Positions 9,214-18,286 of a DNA stretch of 64,000 bases are shown here, in pieces (position 1 is the stretch's first letter; each line of letters opens with the position of its first letter). This DNA comes from an uncultured Rubripirellula sp. GTDB taxonomy: Bacteria; Planctomycetota; Planctomycetia; Pirellulales; Pirellulaceae. The position numbers were made by a program, and so were the translations under genes. The notes beneath the pieces are model-generated. The model was not told the origin of the DNA. It made no database searches and was given only the letters and a program-made list of their open reading frames with translations. Location: positions 124,001 through 188,000 of the forward strand of contig CALJHC010000020.1 in assembly GCA_938075415.1 (NCBI GenBank), in the 5' to 3' direction.

Positions 9214-12180
9214 ATGAAAAATCTTAGATTTTTAGCCGTTTTTGCGATTCTGTCCGCTTTCGGACAGCCGGCAAAATCGGCGACCCTTCCGCCGTTCGAT
9301 CAAGTTTCGGATGGATACAAGCAAGTTTCAGTGACCGGTCAGGAGAACTCCAAGGGGCTGTTCTCACTATGGTCACGAGAGAAGGACGCTCAATTATTAG
9401 GTGAGCTTCCAAAGAATTTTGCCGGCAAGCAGTATTTCATTGCGTTGACGGTTAGCAGCGGCGATCGTTACGCCGGACTCCAGTCAGGCGACTGGGTTGT
9501 TGAATGGCGGCGTTATGACAATCGACTTGCCTTGATCGCACCCAACTTAGAGATCCGTGCGACCGGTGATGCGGAGAGCAAGGCATCGGTCAAGCGTCTT
9601 TTCACTGATCAGGTACTGTTGGATGTACCCATCGTTGCGATGGGACCTTCCGGCGGCCCCGTAATTGATTTTGACTCACTTTTGGTCGGAAACGCTTCAC
9701 GTTTCTTCGGCTCTTCTGTTCGCGTGTCGAATTCTCGAATCTCGAAACTTGCATCGGCTAAGGTTTTCCCTGAAAACGTCGAGGTGGCGTTTGAAATCGT
9801 TGGAGGAACCGGCCGTTTCCAAACCCTGCATTACTCGTTCAGTGAGGTTCCTTCGACTTCCTCGGGTTACAAGCCACGTGTCGCTGATGAGCGGGTTGGT
9901 TACTTCACGACGACTTTTTCCGATCTGAGCAAATACACCGATGAAGAGACACGTGTTCGATTCATCAATCGTTGGCGATTGGAAAAACGTGATCCATCTC
10001 TGAAAAAGAGCCCACCGAAAGAGCCCATCCGCTTTTATGTGGAACACACGGCACCGGTTCGCTATCGACGTTGGATCAAAGCCGGCGTTGATTATTGGAA
10101 CAAGGCCTTCGAAAAAGTCGGGATCGTTGATGCAATTGTGATCGAATACCAAGATGCGGTCAGCAAGGCCCACATGGAGAAAGATCCTGAAGACGTAAGG
10201 TTCAACTTTATCCGTTGGTTGAACAATGATATTGGTACAGCGATTGGTCCAAGTCGAGTTCACCCGATGACCGGACAGATTCTCGATGCAGACATCATTC
10301 TCACAGACGGTTGGATCCGGCACTTCAACTTCAACTATGAAGACCTGATGCCAAAGTTGGCGATGGAAGGAGTCTCTGCTGAAACGTTAGCTTGGCTTGG
10401 TAGTCATCCAAGTTGGGATCCGAGGGTAAGACTGGCACGACCAGAGCAGGCGAATTTCTTGCGAAACAGGTATGCAAATCAAGCCCTCGAACCGATGGCT
10501 GGATTTGGACTCGCCCAAGCTGATCCTTCACTGCTGGGTGATGATGAATTTGACGGACTTTACGGTCGAGTTAGCCAGAAGAATGGTTTGTGCATGGCGG
10601 CAAGTGGACGAAGTCTTGATCTTGCTTTGACCCGGATGAACTGGGCCCTCACCTTGATGGATGAAAAAGACACCGAGGATGAGGAGAAGAAAGAAGACAA
10701 AGAAGAAGAGGATTCGGCAGAATCCTCCGACGAATCTGACTCAGCAAAGGAAGAAGATCCTGACTCGGCTGACGAGAAGGATGGAGACGATAAGGATGAC
10801 GAGAAGGATGGAGACGAGGAAGTTGCTGAGGACAAGCCGGATCTTGAGGATGACCTTCTCGATGGGATTCCGGAATGGTTTGTTGGCCCGTTACTCGCTG
10901 ACCTGGTTGCTCATGAAGTTGGGCACACCCTAGGCCTGCGACACAACTTTAAGGCCTCCGCACTGTTCACCCTTGATGAGATCAATAGTGAAGAGGTCAA
11001 GGGCAAGCAAACCTTTACAGCTTCGGTGATGGATTACACACCGATCAACTATCGGCTCGAATCTGGTGACATTCAGGGTGATTACGGGATGATTGACATC
11101 GGTCCCTATGATTTTTGGGCAATTGATTATGGCTACACGTTTGATGACAAGCGATTGCCCGAGATTCTGAAGCGTTGCAGCGAACCAGAATTGCAATACG
11201 CAACCGACGAGGACACATCAGGGCCCGATCCTTTGGCTCGCCGCTATGATTTCTCTAAAGATCCGCTCGACTACGCGGAAGAGCAGATGCGTCTGGTCAA
11301 GCTTTATCGGGATCGAATTCTCTCTCGTTTCGTCAAGGAAGGTGATAGTTGGGCAAAGGCGCGTCGTGGATACGAACTCACGCTCAGCCTCCAAACCAGA
11401 GCGGGAAGCATGATGGCTAATTGGATCGGCGGCGCTTTCGTCAATCGTGACAAGAAAGGTGATCCCGGTGATCGAGCTCCTGTGGAAGTTGTTTCTTCCG
11501 AGCAACAGCGAGCAGCCGTGAAATTCGTCGTCGAAAACACTTTCCGTGACGAAGCGTTTGGTTTGACGCCAGAGTTGTTGGAGCGTATGAGTGTCGAAAA
11601 GTGGCTTGACGGAGGATCAAGATCGTCCATGTCAAATGAAGCAACATGGCCGATTCACGATCGGATCCTTGGATTGCAATCATCCGCGTTGACGTGGCTG
11701 ATGAATCCAACGACGTTGCGTCGGGTTTACGACAACGAAATGAGGCTGCCTGTCGACCAAGACACGCTCACTCTCCCAGAGCTGCTCAGTGTCGTTGGCG
11801 ACGCAGTTTGGACAGAACTCGAGGGTGACTGCCCTGAGGGTCGCAACAATCGGCAGCCAATGATTTCATCCTTGAGACGTAATTTGCAGCGTGAACACAT
11901 GCAGCGTTTGGTTGACCTGATTCTTGAATCACGTAATGACACGGCAGCATTCAACGCTATCAGCAACCTTGCTCGTATGGAATTGCGAACACTTTCAAAG
12001 CAAGTATCCGCATCGATTGAGAGATGCGGTGACAAAATGGATGCTTATTCCAAAGCCCACCTTGCGGAGACAGTCGAGAGGATCGATCGAGCCTTGGAAG
12101 CAGGTTACACCTACGGCGGTGCCGGTGGAAGTTCGCCTGTCATCATGAGATTCGGTCGCGAAGAGCTTTCTCAAGATTGA
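9214..12180 (+). CDS. Secreted zinc-dependent metalloprotease (DUF5117/met-zincin type)
   Basis: A 988-residue protein beginning with a Sec-type signal peptide (about residues 1-22, ending near AKSA). The zinc site is HEVGHTLGLRHNF with H567, E568, H571 and H577, the elongated HExxHxxGxxH of metzincins. A methionine-turn candidate, SVMDYTPI, follows about 50 residues later. The regions before and after the zinc site resemble the DUF5117 and DUF4953 parts of planctomycete and Bacteroidetes 'zinc-dependent metalloproteases'. Just before the zinc helix, at about residues 485-550, sits a run of Asp, Glu, Lys and Ser with an internal repeat (DEKDGD twice); such an insert is not expected for the family. 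It is monocistronic, with a strong terminator at 12211-12242. The substrate is unknown. Confidence 0.88.
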   Translation: MKNLRFLAVFAILSAFGQPAKSATLPPFDQVSDGYKQVSVTGQENSKGLFSLWSREKDAQLLGELPKNFAGKQYFIALTVSSGDRYAGLQSGDWVVEWRRYDNRLALIAPNLEIRATGDAESKASVKRLFTDQVLLDVPIVAMGPSGGPVIDFDSLLVGNASRFFGSSVRVSNSRISKLASAKVFPENVEVAFEIVGGTGRFQTLHYSFSEVPSTSSGYKPRVADERVGYFTTTFSDLSKYTDEETRVRFINRWRLEKRDPSLKKSPPKEPIRFYVEHTAPVRYRRWIKAGVDYWNKAFEKVGIVDAIVIEYQDAVSKAHMEKDPEDVRFNFIRWLNNDIGTAIGPSRVHPMTGQILDADIILTDGWIRHFNFNYEDLMPKLAMEGVSAETLAWLGSHPSWDPRVRLARPEQANFLRNRYANQALEPMAGFGLAQADPSLLGDDEFDGLYGRVSQKNGLCMAASGRSLDLALTRMNWALTLMDEKDTEDEEKKEDKEEEDSAESSDESDSAKEEDPDSADEKDGDDKDDEKDGDEEVAEDKPDLEDDLLDGIPEWFVGPLLADLVAHEVGHTLGLRHNFKASALFTLDEINSEEVKGKQTFTASVMDYTPINYRLESGDIQGDYGMIDIGPYDFWAIDYGYTFDDKRLPEILKRCSEPELQYATDEDTSGPDPLARRYDFSKDPLDYAEEQMRLVKLYRDRILSRFVKEGDSWAKARRGYELTLSLQTRAGSMMANWIGGAFVNRDKKGDPGDRAPVEVVSSEQQRAAVKFVVENTFRDEAFGLTPELLERMSVEKWLDGGSRSSMSNEATWPIHDRILGLQSSALTWLMNPTTLRRVYDNEMRLPVDQDTLTLPELLSVVGDAVWTELEGDCPEGRNNRQPMISSLRRNLQREHMQRLVDLILESRNDTAAFNAISNLARMELRTLSKQVSASIERCGDKMDAYSKAHLAETVERIDRALEAGYTYGGAGGSSPVIMRFGREELSQD

Positions 12181-12545
12181 TCGATCTCGAAAGAGCAAAT
12201 TAGAAATCCTGAAGCGAGAGGCTCTGACCTCTCGCTTTTTTTGTGTCGAAATGGTTGGTTTTTACCGCGTGAGATTCCTTCGATGTGACAGATGTGGCGT
12301 GAAAAGATCGGTGTCTCTTCAAAAGGCATCAGACACGTTTCGCTGACTTTGCTGCTAGTATCAAATCGCTCGATTGTGCGAAAAACGAATATCCGAGAGG
12401 CAGCCATAGAGAGATTCTGTGTTGCAGATAGCAACTAGTCGGAAACCACAGGTAAGTGGCCTCGTTCTACGCTTGACGCCCGCTTGGTCTTGAGATTTGG
12501 TCTTGGGATTTGATTTTGGGAGAAATGATACTGGTGCAGATGATC
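12181..12545. other. Spacer between convergent genes with terminator and short repeat
   Basis: The 365-bp spacer between the convergent metalloprotease and DapA-like genes holds the terminator at 12211-12242. It also holds a 13-bp imperfect tandem duplication, tggtcttg(a/g)gatt, at 12485-12497 and 12498-12510, with a decayed third unit after it. No gene is seen. Confidence 0.65.
12211..12242 (+). terminator. Rho-independent terminator after the metalloprotease gene
   Basis: gcgagagg at 12214-12221 pairs perfectly with cctctcgc at 12228-12235 around a 6-base loop, followed by seven T residues. It lies 31 bp after the stop codon. Confidence 0.88.
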
Positions 12546-13484
12546 TTAGTTTCCAAAGTGAGTAAGGATTTTTTTTACCTGCTCGCGCTCGGGTCGTAAG
12601 AAATGGTTGAACGGTTGTGCGAGATGATCACTGCAGATCCCGTTAATTGACAACGCACATTTGGTGGCCTTGATGAACCGGCTGGCATATTTGCCAACCG
12701 TGTAGATTTGCTGAAGTGTCTCAATGCGTTGGTTAAGAAGATTCAGGCGATCGGCATCCTGACTTAATGCCATTTCATACATTTCGACGAATAGTTCTGG
12801 ATAGATATTTGCTCCACCATTAACACCCCCATCACCACCCATTGCAATTGCTTTGGAGGTGAGGTGTTCTGGGCCGATCATGACTGACCAGTCAGGGCGT
12901 GTTTGTTTTAGGTTGATCAGTTTCGAGAAATAATCCAAGTCACCGCTGCTATCTTTTATGCCAACGATGCGATCATATTTGGCGAGGTATTGGAGCGTCT
13001 CTGTTTCGAACCATACTTTTGTCATGCTAGGCATGTTGTACAGCATGAGAGGCAACGGGATTTCATCCACCATTCTCTCTACGTATTGGATGAGCTCCGT
13101 TTGGCCAGCGGGAAAGTAGTAGGGAGTTGTCAGTACGACCGCATCGGCACCTTCAGAACTGGCAACATCCGCAAGTTCCAGGCTCTCGACGAATGCCGTG
13201 TCTGTAATCCCAACCAGAACCGGCACTCTCCCTTGCACTTCCTCGCAGACGGATCGGATGAATTCACGCCGAAGGCGATAGCTAAGACTCGGCGCCTCGC
13301 CAGTGGTGCCGAGAATGAAAATGCCATGCACTCCACCTTGGATCACATGCTGAATTAATCTCTGTGTTCCCTCACGATCCAATTGATCGTGATTGAGAAG
13401 TGGAGTGACCAGAGGAGGGATGATGCCACGGAAACGGGGTGGGCGACTTTTTTCTATGGTTTCCATGATCAGACGTTCATCCAT
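12546..13484 (-). CDS. Dihydrodipicolinate synthase/N-acetylneuraminate lyase family protein
   Basis: A 312-residue class I aldolase of the DapA superfamily. It shows the 2-oxoacid-binding GTTGE (59-63), tyrosine Y149 in LYNMP, and Schiff-base lysine K177 in GIKDSSG. The superfamily makes or cleaves aldol bonds of pyruvate-like substrates; the exact reaction is not readable here. It is the last gene of a leftward unit: its ATG lies inside the end of the ATP-grasp gene, with a 16-bp overlap, so the two are almost certainly translated from one mRNA. That context makes a role outside lysine synthesis more likely than true dapA. Confidence 0.88.
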   Translation of the reverse strand: MDERLIMETIEKSRPPRFRGIIPPLVTPLLNHDQLDREGTQRLIQHVIQGGVHGIFILGTTGEAPSLSYRLRREFIRSVCEEVQGRVPVLVGITDTAFVESLELADVASSEGADAVVLTTPYYFPAGQTELIQYVERMVDEIPLPLMLYNMPSMTKVWFETETLQYLAKYDRIVGIKDSSGDLDYFSKLINLKQTRPDWSVMIGPEHLTSKAIAMGGDGGVNGGANIYPELFVEMYEMALSQDADRLNLLNQRIETLQQIYTVGKYASRFIKATKCALSINGICSDHLAQPFNHFLRPEREQVKKILTHFGN

Positions 13485-14497
13485 GCGGCCTCATAATTGA
13501 GCCCTAAATTAAGAATTCTTTGTAAAAGGGCGTCATAGGAGATACCCACGGACTCGGCCGACTCTGAGAAGTCTTCACCGTATTCGATATTTGGATTTGC
13601 ATTGGCCTCTATCACATGGATATCGCCGCTAGCGGTCAAGCGAAGATCCATCCTCGCGTACCCGCTCATCCCAAGGGCCCGATAGACACGCTTGCAGAGC
13701 TTCGAGATCTTTTCTTGGCTCATGACATCAAGGTCTTTGGCGGCATGAGTCGTAATTCCGTATTTCTTTTGGTAGTTGCGATCCCATTTGACCCGGCTTG
13801 TTGCAATTCTTGCGACTTCTGATGGTAACTGACCGAAATTCATTTCCCATGCGGGAAAAGTTTTCAGTCGACTGTTTCCAATGACTCCCACGTAAATTTC
13901 ACGTCCCTCGATGTATTGCTCCGCTATGGCTCGGTCGTTGGTTTTTTCGTGAATGAATTGCACTCGTTCGGCAAGCGTCTGATCATTGTGGACAATGGAT
14001 GCTTGTGAAATTCCGAATGACGCATCCTCAACAACTGATTTGACAAACAATGGGAACGAAAGTTTCTTGGGTCGTCGCACCGTTCGACCGACCGGAAAGA
14101 CGGCAAACCGAGGTGTTGGAATGCGGTGATAGCTCAACACTTTCTTCGAAAGAGCTTTGTCTTTACTTAGCAGTAAGCCACGAGGATTGCACCCGGTGTA
14201 AGCCTGCTGCATCAGTTCCAGATAACTGATGACGGCGAAGTCATAGGTAACAACTCCGTGAAATTCCTCGAGCAACATAAAAGTGATGTTAGGACGGAAC
14301 TCGCTGATCGCCGCTCGAATCGGTGCCAGATCATCATAGACACCCAAGGGCAGTACCTCATGCCCAAGTCCTCTGAGTGTTTCGCAGACATCAAATTCTG
14401 CCTTCCACGCATTGATTTCTTCATCGGCAACGCCGGACAACGTTTCAGGCGGAACGTGGCCTTCTCTTACCAAGGCGAGGACTCGTAGTTTGCTCAT
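13469..14497 (-). CDS. ATP-grasp ligase of the D-Ala-D-Ala ligase type
   Basis: A 342-residue ATP-grasp enzyme. The ATP-binding lysine region is [15 protein letters not shown] (K153), followed by [14 protein letters not shown] around 192-204. The metal site is MDLRLT (D284) with [10 protein letters not shown] (E297 and N299). The family joins a carboxylate to an amine using ATP via an acyl phosphate. Its N-terminal 100 residues resemble the Ddl Rossmann-like domain but lack clear Ddl substrate motifs, so true peptidoglycan Ddl is unlikely. It lies between an upstream HEXXH peptidase (82-bp gap) and the overlapping DapA-like aldolase. This suggests synthesis of a small amide-linked metabolite, or peptide tagging of a protein; that is inference. 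Confidence 0.88.
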   Translation of the reverse strand: MSKLRVLALVREGHVPPETLSGVADEEINAWKAEFDVCETLRGLGHEVLPLGVYDDLAPIRAAISEFRPNITFMLLEEFHGVVTYDFAVISYLELMQQAYTGCNPRGLLLSKDKALSKKVLSYHRIPTPRFAVFPVGRTVRRPKKLSFPLFVKSVVEDASFGISQASIVHNDQTLAERVQFIHEKTNDRAIAEQYIEGREIYVGVIGNSRLKTFPAWEMNFGQLPSEVARIATSRVKWDRNYQKKYGITTHAAKDLDVMSQEKISKLCKRVYRALGMSGYARMDLRLTASGDIHVIEANANPNIEYGEDFSESAESVGISYDALLQRILNLGLNYEAAWMNV

Positions 14498-14579
14498 GCG
14501 GAAATCATCATGGTTAGTCGAGACTTTCCTTGAGAATTATTTGCCGTGCCAGTTGCAGACGGTTGGATTCAACCAAACA

Positions 14580-15614
14580 TTATATCGCAAATCGATGACG
14601 ACCTTCGTGCAGGAAGTTTGTGGTTCTGACAGCCACTAGAATAATCGCATCACGTTTGGTCTCTTCGGGATGGTCGCCGACTCGCAAATGTAAACGCCGG
14701 CATCGTTCAATCATTTCTTGCACCACTTGATCGATGGTGTAGCTATATTCGCCGGTCCATCGCGCGACACTGCGTCGCAGTTCACCACGGATTCTGTTGA
14801 GAAAAGCGGCTGCAGTCGGGTTGCGTTGATGAGATGGATCGCTCGTGAACAATTTCCGCAGATCTTTATCATAAATGCTTGGGTATTCGAGTCCGTAATG
14901 GAGGCGTTTTCGATCATAGTGAGTTCGCAAAGTTCGGCGGATCCTTGACAGGGAGTCAACGGTTTTTCGGCTCCTTTCCAGCGGCTTTTGGTTAACAACC
15001 GATTCGAGCATTTTTTCCACCGCCTTAATTTTTTTGATTGCCGGCCAATCCCGGTAGCGGTGCTTCCAGCGTGATCCGGGACGCAACCAGATGGCAAATG
15101 TTTCAGCAAAATCCTCCACCGGATGCGCCTGCGCGTACCACATCTCCAAGTGTAAAACAAACTCGCGGCTGGAGGGTTTCGGTTGATAATACTCGGGGTA
15201 GGGAGCCTTTGCGTCGCCAAAACACTTTCGGTACAGCCCGCGTCGGTGGAGCCGAAATGCCGTGTCGATTGCGTGGCCCGCTTCATGTCGAAGAATTTTC
15301 ATACACCATTGATGGGTACCACCTTCAACTTCAAGCAGCTGTTTCCGCTCCAACCTCATCAGCCTCGGGTGGGCCAAGTAAAAGGGAATCGCAATTCCGG
15401 GGATGCCGTCTGGAGAGTACCAATCGTCGCTCAACCAATAATGTGGCCGAAATCGAATACCGCGTGCGAGCAGTTCTTCGTTAAGCTGTTCAAGACGGGA
15501 TTCTAGCGGTGTGTTGCGTATTTTCAGCTTGAGATCGCAAAGCCGCATGTCCAATAATTCATCATCGGTTAATGTGTCGAGTTCAGGATTTTGGCGGGCC
15601 ATCACACTGGGCAT
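14580..15614 (-). CDS. Putative zinc-binding metallopeptidase
   Basis: A 344-residue protein with HEAGH at 110-114 as zinc-binding and catalytic motif. A second conserved acidic segment, HPVEDFAETFA, at 164-174 (E171 is the likely third ligand) fits the 'putative zinc-binding metallo-peptidase' family (Peptidase_Mx type). No signal peptide is seen, so it is probably cytoplasmic. The C-terminal 150 residues are rich in Arg and helix-forming residues and unassigned. It is the first gene of the leftward unit with the ATP-grasp ligase and the DapA-like aldolase, and is divergent from the MnmE-like GTPase with a 121-bp shared promoter region. Confidence 0.82.
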   Translation of the reverse strand: MPSVMARQNPELDTLTDDELLDMRLCDLKLKIRNTPLESRLEQLNEELLARGIRFRPHYWLSDDWYSPDGIPGIAIPFYLAHPRLMRLERKQLLEVEGGTHQWCMKILRHEAGHAIDTAFRLHRRGLYRKCFGDAKAPYPEYYQPKPSSREFVLHLEMWYAQAHPVEDFAETFAIWLRPGSRWKHRYRDWPAIKKIKAVEKMLESVVNQKPLERSRKTVDSLSRIRRTLRTHYDRKRLHYGLEYPSIYDKDLRKLFTSDPSHQRNPTAAAFLNRIRGELRRSVARWTGEYSYTIDQVVQEMIERCRRLHLRVGDHPEETKRDAIILVAVRTTNFLHEGRHRFAI

Positions 15615-15735
15615 GGATTCGAATAATAGGTGTTGCGTGGGACGACGAACTGCCCACAGTCTATTTCAAGCGGCAGGGCTAGCACTGATCAAAATACTAG
15701 AACATCACTGGTGAAAACAAGGAGAACTCAATTTC

Positions 15736-16899
15736 ATGGAAAAATCAACTTCCTGCATGGTGCTCACGGGAAAAGGACGTGGAGCAGTTGCGGTAGTTGG
15801 AGTGCGAGGCTCAAAAGCGACCCACTGCATCTCAAAGTGCTTCAAGGCTGCGAGTAACGTTCCATTTGAAGTGGGCCAGGTGCGATTCGGACACTGGCGT
15901 TCAGGGGAAGTCTCTGATTTTGCCACTGAATCCGTTGTCGTGACGCCAATCGCTGACCACGAGTATGAGATACATTGCCACGGTGGTTCCGCGGCGGTGA
16001 GCAGGATACTTGACGATCTGCAAGATCTCGGAGCAATGATCATCACCTCACCGAGCGACTACTTTGGACGCCCCCTGCTGATCGAGGAGGCTACAAGGGT
16101 TTTGACCGGATGCACAACAACTAACACCGCCGCCATTGCATTGTCTCAGATGCGGGGAGCAATGTTGGATTGGGCCAGTGAGTCAATCAACATGTGTGTG
16201 TCGGGTGAAAAGAGTCATCAGGCAATTCGCTCGCAGGCTGCCAAGATCTTGGAGTCCGAGCCGATTGGCCAAGCCATAACGTATCCGTTTCGAGTTGTCT
16301 TGTGTGGTGCCCCTAACGTTGGAAAAAGCAGTCTACTTAATTCAATTGTTGGTTACGATCGCAGCATCACGTTTGATGAGGCCGGAACAACCCGTGATGT
16401 GTTGCATGCGGAAACGGTCATTGACGGTTGGCCCGTGAAAATAACAGACACCGCTGGTATTCGTGATGATGCTGGAACCATTGAGAAAGCAGGGATTGAA
16501 AAGGCGCTCACAACCATCGCCGATGCTCAAATGGTCATTCACGTTTCGGATTCCCTGAGCGACGACCATTTTCTCAAGGAGCATTCCAAACTGCGAGAAC
16601 GAGTGCTGGATGGCGTCACTTTGAAAAAATTGCTCAATAAATCAGATCAGATCAGACATGACTCAACGGTTGAATTGAAAGAATATGACTTTGTTACCAG
16701 TGCTATTGATGGAGAAGGAATCACGGATCTGATGAAAGGAATCGTCTCGCCAATTGCAAGCGTGATGCCCAAACTCGGATCCCCTATTCCCATCACGGAG
16801 CGCCAAGTTTTGCTGTTACAGCAGATTGCTGACTCCACAACTTCCTCAGGAATATCAGAGGGACTGAAACGGTTATTAAACGGTGAGCGCGAGACATAA
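15736..16899 (+). CDS. MnmE/TrmE-like GTPase lacking the C-terminal cysteine motif
   Basis: A 387-residue protein built like the tRNA-modification GTPase MnmE. The N-terminal dimerisation/folate domain is present with EIHCHGG (78-84), followed by helices and a G domain: GAPNVGKSS (191-199), AGTTRD (216-221), DTAG (238-241), NKSD (301-304) and a TSA-type G5 at 321-323. True MnmE is about 450 residues and ends in a C-(I/L/V)-G-K motif needed for tRNA U34 modification; this protein stops at LKRLLNGERET and lacks that helix bundle and cysteine. It is therefore probably a paralogue with another role. A good AAGGAGA ribosome site lies about 10 bases before ATG 15736. It is followed 42 bp later by the asparaginase-like gene. 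Confidence 0.85.
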   Translation: MEKSTSCMVLTGKGRGAVAVVGVRGSKATHCISKCFKAASNVPFEVGQVRFGHWRSGEVSDFATESVVVTPIADHEYEIHCHGGSAAVSRILDDLQDLGAMIITSPSDYFGRPLLIEEATRVLTGCTTTNTAAIALSQMRGAMLDWASESINMCVSGEKSHQAIRSQAAKILESEPIGQAITYPFRVVLCGAPNVGKSSLLNSIVGYDRSITFDEAGTTRDVLHAETVIDGWPVKITDTAGIRDDAGTIEKAGIEKALTTIADAQMVIHVSDSLSDDHFLKEHSKLRERVLDGVTLKKLLNKSDQIRHDSTVELKEYDFVTSAIDGEGITDLMKGIVSPIASVMPKLGSPIPITERQVLLLQQIADSTTSSGISEGLKRLLNGERET

Positions 16900-16941
16900 T
16901 TCTTGAAGGAAAGATACGCACAATCACAAGGTGTAAAGTAG

Positions 16942-17958
16942 ATGAGAGCAATATTATTGTCGATCACAATGGTCGGTTTGGTCCAATCCATCAGTGCACA
17001 AGAGCCGAAAATGAAATCTGAATCGGATCATCAAATCTGGGCGATTGCCATTCATGGAGGTGCGGGTGGAGAGCCGTCGCGCTGGTCACCACAGAAGAGA
17101 GAGGCACGTGAAAAGGGACTGATGGATGCATTGAGTCTCGGTAAAAAACGTTTGGCGGAAGGAGCCAACGCACTGGAGGTTGTTGAAGCGGTTATTCGTA
17201 GACTTGAAGATGATGCTTCGTTCAACGCGGGGCGTGGCTCCGTGTTAACCAAAGCCGGTCATGCCGAGCTTGATGCATCGCTGATGAACGGACAAGACTT
17301 AAGTTGCGGTGCCGTTGCCGGTGTCAGAAATGTCAAAAACCCAATCTCGCTTGCGAGGCGAGTGATGAATGACACGCCGCACGTATTGTTAATGGGTGAT
17401 GGCGCTGAAGAATTTGCAGAGCGATCAAAGGTCGAGCTCGTGGAGCCAAGCTATTTTTTCAGTCGAGTGCGTTTGGAAAAGCGCGCAAATCAAACTGGAA
17501 ATGTTGCAAGTCTTCCCGTTGATAAACATCAGTCGTCGGACGAAAAACATTTTGGAACGGTCGGATGTGTAGTTCGCGATCGATCTGGCAACTTGGCCGC
17601 TGGAACCAGCACCGGCGGAACGTCCAAAAAACTGGAAGGTCGGGTTGGCGATTCTCCGATTGTCGGAGCTGGGACCTATGCCGATAACCGATATGCCGCC
17701 GTCTCGGGAACCGGGATCGGTGAAGAGTACATTCGCAACGCAGTCGCCTATGATGTGATTGCACGCATCAAGTACCGAAACGATACGTTGGCCGACGCGG
17801 TCTCAAGTAATCTTTCGGACCGACTTGAGGAGGGTACCGGAGGTTTGATCGCTGTCTCCCCATCCGGGGAGATCGTCATGCAGCACAATACACCGGGGAT
17901 GAGTTGCGCGGCCGCAGATAATTCTGGAAGATTCGAGTGCTTTTTCTCGGTGCCTTAG
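16942..17958 (+). CDS. Exported isoaspartyl peptidase/L-asparaginase (Ntn-hydrolase, type 2)
   Basis: A 338-residue precursor with a signal peptide ending near SISAQ (about residue 20). The family self-cleaves before a threonine that becomes the N-terminal nucleophile; here that is T206 in HFGTVGCV. Further motifs are FNAGRGSVL (94-102), STGGT (223-227), R234/D237 of the substrate pocket, and GTGIGEEYIR (256-265). It hydrolyses beta-aspartyl dipeptides and/or asparagine, probably in the periplasm. It lies 42 bp after the MnmE-like gene on the same strand and close to an amide ligase/peptidase operon on the other strand. Confidence 0.92.
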   Translation: MRAILLSITMVGLVQSISAQEPKMKSESDHQIWAIAIHGGAGGEPSRWSPQKREAREKGLMDALSLGKKRLAEGANALEVVEAVIRRLEDDASFNAGRGSVLTKAGHAELDASLMNGQDLSCGAVAGVRNVKNPISLARRVMNDTPHVLLMGDGAEEFAERSKVELVEPSYFFSRVRLEKRANQTGNVASLPVDKHQSSDEKHFGTVGCVVRDRSGNLAAGTSTGGTSKKLEGRVGDSPIVGAGTYADNRYAAVSGTGIGEEYIRNAVAYDVIARIKYRNDTLADAVSSNLSDRLEEGTGGLIAVSPSGEIVMQHNTPGMSCAAADNSGRFECFFSVP

Positions 17959-18286
17959 CAATCTGCTTTCAGAAGATTCTCTATCCTCGTCATCATTAGG
18001 GTTCATTTGTTTGCTAATGGAATCGACACTGACCTATTCATGTTTCGAGGTGAGAGTCAAAACGCGTTTGCATTGATGCTGTTGAATGAGATGGTTTGAT
18101 GTTTCCAAAAGGGGTGTGTCAGAGTCGCCTTCAGGTTGCAGGTTTTCATGACGTGTTTTGGAACTGTTTGAATCGAGACTAGTTGAATTCTTGACTTGTG
18201 ATGTCGCGGGACTGGATTGAATGCTGATGCTCGCGATTAGGATGACTTGATTTAGAGCTTAATAACCGTAACGTGGAGTTGATGAT
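17959..18286. other. Spacer of 328 bp, nothing recognised
   Basis: The sequence between the asparaginase-like and pectate lyase genes is AT-rich. I see no gene, terminator with a T run, or repeat in it; it presumably holds the pectate lyase promoter. Confidence 0.5.

Noticed and set aside
10560..10835. Serine-rich minus-strand frame
   Set aside because: It is the complement of the acidic insert of the metalloprotease.
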